64,000 nt of DNA, taken from NCBI RefSeq assembly GCF_037203605.1, contig NZ_JBBDHC010000009.1, positions 1 to 64,000 on the forward strand. Reading direction: 5' to 3'. Under the pieces are notes generated by a model. It did not search any database. It was not told the DNA's origin and worked only from the letters and a program-made list of their open reading frames with translations. Shown piece after piece: positions 61,348 to 64,000 of this stretch. This DNA is from Denitratimonas tolerans. Lineage in GTDB: Bacteria; Pseudomonadota; Gammaproteobacteria; Xanthomonadales; Xanthomonadaceae. How positions within the stretch are numbered: the stretch's first letter is position 1; each line of letters begins with the position of its first letter. The position numbers and the translations under genes were made by a program.

Positions 61348-64000
61348 TTACGGTGCCACGGGTTCCTCTTCCTTCACCCGGAACCAGGCGGCGTAGAGCG
61401 CCGGTACCACCAGCAGGGTGAGGCCGGTGGCGGCGATGAGGCCGCCCATGATGGCCATGGCCATGGGGCCGAAGAAGGCGCTGCGCGAGAGCGGGATCAT
61501 GGCGAGCACGGCGGCCAGCGCGGTGAGCACGATGGGGCGGAAGCGGCGCACGGTGGCGTCGATGACCGCCTGCCAGCGCGGATGGCCGGCGGCGATGTCC
61601 TGCTCGATCTGGTCCACCAGGATCACGGTGTTGCGCATGATCATGCCGGCCAGCGCGATGGTGCCCAGCATCGCCACGAAGCCGAACGGCACGCGGAACG
61701 CGAGCAGGAAGGCGGTAACGCCGATCAGGCCGAGCGGGGCGGTGAGGAACACCAGGAACGAGCGCGAGATGCTGCGCAGCTGCAGCATCAGCAGGCTGAA
61801 CACCACCACCAGGAACAGCGGAATGCCGGCCTTCACCGAATTGGCACCGCGCGCCGAATCTTCCACCGTGCCGCCGGTTTCCAGCAGATACCCCGAAGGC
61901 AGGCGCGCGCGGATGTCCTCCAGCGTGGGCAGGATCTGCGCCACCACCGAGGCCGGCTGCTCGGCGCCGTAGATGTCGGCGCGCACCGTCACCGTGGGCA
62001 GGCGGTTGCGGTGCCAGACGATGCCCTCCTCGAAGCCGTATTCCAGCGTGGCCACCTGCGACACCGGCACCGCGCGCCCGTTGGCGGTGGGTACGGCGAG
62101 CGAACCGAGCAGGGAGAGCCGCGCGCGCTCCTGCTCGGGGCCGCGCAGGAGGATCTGGATCAGCTCGTTGTCCTCGCGGTAGGTGCTGACCTCCAGCCCG
62201 GAGAGCGAGCTTTGCAGGAAGCGCGCCAGGTGCGCGGAGCTGACCCCGAGGGCGCGCGCGCGTTCCTGGTCGAGCACCAGGCGCACCACCTTGCTGGGCT
62301 CCTCCCAGTCGAGGTTGACGTTGCTGACGTGCGGATTACTGCGCACCCGTTCGGCCACTTCGCGCGCCAGCGCGCGGGCCGTGTCGATGTGCTCGCCCGA
62401 GACCCGGAATTGCACCGGGTAGCCGACCGGCGGGCCGTTCTCCAGCCGCGTCACGCGCCCGCGCAGGGCGGTGAACTCGGTTGCGAGCGTGTCGATCAGG
62501 GCGCGCCGCACGGTCTCGCGCTCTTCCACGCCCCGGGTCAGCACCACGAACTGCGCGAAACTGGTCTGCGGCAGCTGCTGGTCCAGCGGCAGGTAGAAGC
62601 GCGGCGAGCCGGTGCCGACGTAGGCGACGTAGTTTTCGACCCCGTCCATCGCGGCCAGCCTGCGCTCCAGCCGCTCCACCTGCGCCTGGGTGGCCGGCAG
62701 CGAGGCCCCTTCTTCCAGCTTGAGGTCGACCAGGAGCTCGGGTCGCGTGGACGAGGGAAAGAACTGCTGGGGCACGAAGCGGAACAGCGCGACCGCGGAC
62801 ACGAGCAGGGCCAGCGTGCCGGCGAGCACCAGCCAGCGCCGGCGCATCGCGCCCTGCACCAGGGCGCGAAAGCGGCGGTAGAAGGCGGTGTCGTAGGGGT
62901 CGTGTGCGCTTCCCTCGCCGCCGCGCGGCTCAGGCAGGAACTTGTCGCCCAGATAGGGCACGAACACCACCGCCGCGACCCAGCTCAGCAGGAGCGCGAT
63001 CGTCACCACCTGGAAGATCGAGCGGGTGTATTCGCCGGTGGCCGAGGCCGCGGTCGCGATGGGCAGGAAACCCGCCGCGGTGATGAGGGTTCCGGTCAGC
63101 ATCGGGAACGCGGTGCTGGTCCAGGCGAAGCTCGCCGCACGCAGGCGGTCGTAGCCCTGCTCCATCTTCACCGCCATCATCTCGATGGCGATGATGGCGT
63201 CGTCCACCAGGAGACCCAGCGCCAGCACCAGCGCGCCGAGCGAGGTCTTGTGCAGGCCGATGCCGAAAAAGTGCATCGCGGCGAAGGTCATCGCCAGCAC
63301 CAGCGGGATCGACAGCGCCACCACCAGGCCGGTGCGCAGCCCGAGCGAGAAGAAGCACACCAGCAGCACGATCGCCACCGCCTCGGCCAGCACCCGCACG
63401 AATTCGCCGACCGAGTCACGCACCGCAGCGGGCTGGTCGGAAACCTTGCGCAGCTGCATGCCCACCGGCAGGGTCTGCTGCAGGCGCGCCAGCTCGGCGT
63501 CGAGTGTCTTGCCGAGTTTGAGGATGTCGCCGCCTTCGCGCATCGAGACCGCCAGCCCCAGCGCGTTCTCGCCCATGAAGCGCATCTGCGGTGCGGGCGG
63601 ATCGGAGAAGCCGCGCCACACCCGCGCCACGTCGTCGAGCCGGAAGCTGCGGTCGCCGACGCGGATCGGGAACGCGGCGATGTCCTCGACCCGCTCGAAG
63701 CGCCCGGAGACACGCAGCTGCACGCGTTCGTCCGGGGTTTCGAAAAAGCCCGCCGGGAGGATGGCGTTCTGTTCGTCGAGCGCGCGCTGGATGGCGTCGA
63801 GCGGAATGCCCAGGGTGGCGAGCTTGGTGTTGGACAGTTCGATCCAGATCTTTTCCGCCTGCAGCCCGATCAGCTCGACCTTGGCCACGTCGGGCACGCG
63901 CTGCAGCTCGATCTCGAGGCGGTCGGCGTAGTCCTTGAGCACGGCGTAGTCGAAGCCGTCGCCGGTGATGGCGTAGATGTTGCCGAAGGTGTCGCCGAAC
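61348..64000 (-). CDS. RND-family efflux permease, C-terminal part (5' end outside window)
   Basis: Open to the right edge (FGDTFGNIYAITGDGFDY at the border), so the first part lies outside. The visible part has the second half of the first porter domain, the TM2-TM6 block with GLLVDDAIIAIEMM (the paired acids of proton relay), the large second periplasmic domain, and the last helices (LIGVTAFLLAFRVPFGFVAMLG, AGMIMRNTVILVDQIEQD). It ends in a short soluble tail (FRVKEEEPVAP). A proton-driven exporter in the AcrB/CusA superfamily; hydrophobic rather than metal export is suggested by no Met-rich sites, but the substrate is unknown. Convergent with res, with only six bases between the stops. Confidence 0.88.
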   Translation of the reverse strand, partial: FGDTFGNIYAITGDGFDYAVLKDYADRLEIELQRVPDVAKVELIGLQAEKIWIELSNTKLATLGIPLDAIQRALDEQNAILPAGFFETPDERVQLRVSGRFERVEDIAAFPIRVGDRSFRLDDVARVWRGFSDPPAPQMRFMGENALGLAVSMREGGDILKLGKTLDAELARLQQTLPVGMQLRKVSDQPAAVRDSVGEFVRVLAEAVAIVLLVCFFSLGLRTGLVVALSIPLVLAMTFAAMHFFGIGLHKTSLGALVLALGLLVDDAIIAIEMMAVKMEQGYDRLRAASFAWTSTAFPMLTGTLITAAGFLPIATAASATGEYTRSIFQVVTIALLLSWVAAVVFVPYLGDKFLPEPRGGEGSAHDPYDTAFYRRFRALVQGAMRRRWLVLAGTLALLVSAVALFRFVPQQFFPSSTRPELLVDLKLEEGASLPATQAQVERLERRLAAMDGVENYVAYVGTGSPRFYLPLDQQLPQTSFAQFVVLTRGVEERETVRRALIDTLATEFTALRGRVTRLENGPPVGYPVQFRVSGEHIDTARALAREVAERVRSNPHVSNVNLDWEEPSKVVRLVLDQERARALGVSSAHLARFLQSSLSGLEVSTYREDNELIQILLRGPEQERARLSLLGSLAVPTANGRAVPVSQVATLEYGFEEGIVWHRNRLPTVTVRADIYGAEQPASVVAQILPTLEDIRARLPSGYLLETGGTVEDSARGANSVKAGIPLFLVVVFSLLMLQLRSISRSFLVFLTAPLGLIGVTAFLLAFRVPFGFVAMLGTIALAGMIMRNTVILVDQIEQDIAAGHPRWQAVIDATVRRFRPIVLTALAAVLAMIPLSRSAFFGPMAMAIMGGLIAATGLTLLVVPALYAAWFRVKEEEPVAP

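Overview
The window is GC-rich, with G or C at most third codon positions, and looks like chromosomal DNA of a gammaproteobacterium of the Xanthomonadales (Lysobacterales) type. The pointers are gene order and family content: radC / coaBC-dut-algC, with AlgC carrying a long membrane-bound N-terminus, a lexA-imuA-imuB-dnaE2 SOS mutagenesis operon, glyQS, rpmBG, glnA, lipB next to a ybeD-like gene, and interspersed palindromic repeats. The genus cannot be fixed from the sequence. No rRNA, tRNA or CRISPR array was found.

Layout. 1-5.2 kb: the 3' end of an rhs polymorphic-toxin gene with its immunity gene, a displaced (orphan) Rhs tip with a different toxin and a secreted candidate immunity protein, and a second Rhs core remnant. 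The three share long, nearly identical core blocks. 5.2-10.1 kb: a DUF481 outer-membrane protein, a PagL-like lipid A deacylase, a membrane-anchored unknown, a BPSS1780-type membrane protein and a GspE/PilB ATPase. 10.3-21.6 kb: housekeeping genes (glyQS, rpmBG, glnA, gamma-carbonic anhydrase, radC, coaBC, dut, algC). 21.8-28.9 kb: an ABC ATPase with a permease/M1-aminopeptidase fusion, an OprO/P-like porin and a lytic transglycosylase. 29-34.8 kb: lexA-imuA-imuB-dnaE2 with a candidate LexA2-type operator. 35-36.4 kb: a PLP-dependent decarboxylase. 36.5-39.7 kb: an AT-richer island with one large PLD-helicase-DUF3427 protein. 39.7-43.5 kb: an orphan HigA antitoxin with a higB remnant, lipB, a ybeD-like gene, a thiolase and a degenerate lipid A acyltransferase homologue. 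43.5-53.6 kb: a cyanophycin locus (isoaspartyl dipeptidase, cyanophycinase, cyanophycin synthetase, and a second Mur-ligase protein without ATP-grasp), interrupted by a structured inverted-repeat element and a surface protein. 53.6-61.3 kb: a type III-like restriction-modification locus. 61.3 kb to the end: an RND efflux permease running off the window.

The most interesting locus is 53.6-61.3 kb. Between the methyltransferase (mod) and restriction (res) genes, in the same orientation and with 4-bp start/stop overlaps from mqsR onward, lies a three-gene toxin-antitoxin-chaperone module: MqsR-like toxin, MqsA-like antitoxin with a long C-terminal tail, and a SecB-like chaperone. The five-gene cassette is bracketed by two directly repeated copies of a composite palindromic element. 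The downstream copy forms the 3' end of res, and a different palindromic element of 99 bp sits in frame inside mod. The likely reading is a mobile composite defence unit in which an addiction module rides with, and may police, a restriction-modification system.

The cyanophycin genes form a plausible complete cycle. CphA polymerises Asp and Arg, CphB cuts the polymer to beta-Asp-Arg, and IadA hydrolyses the dipeptide.
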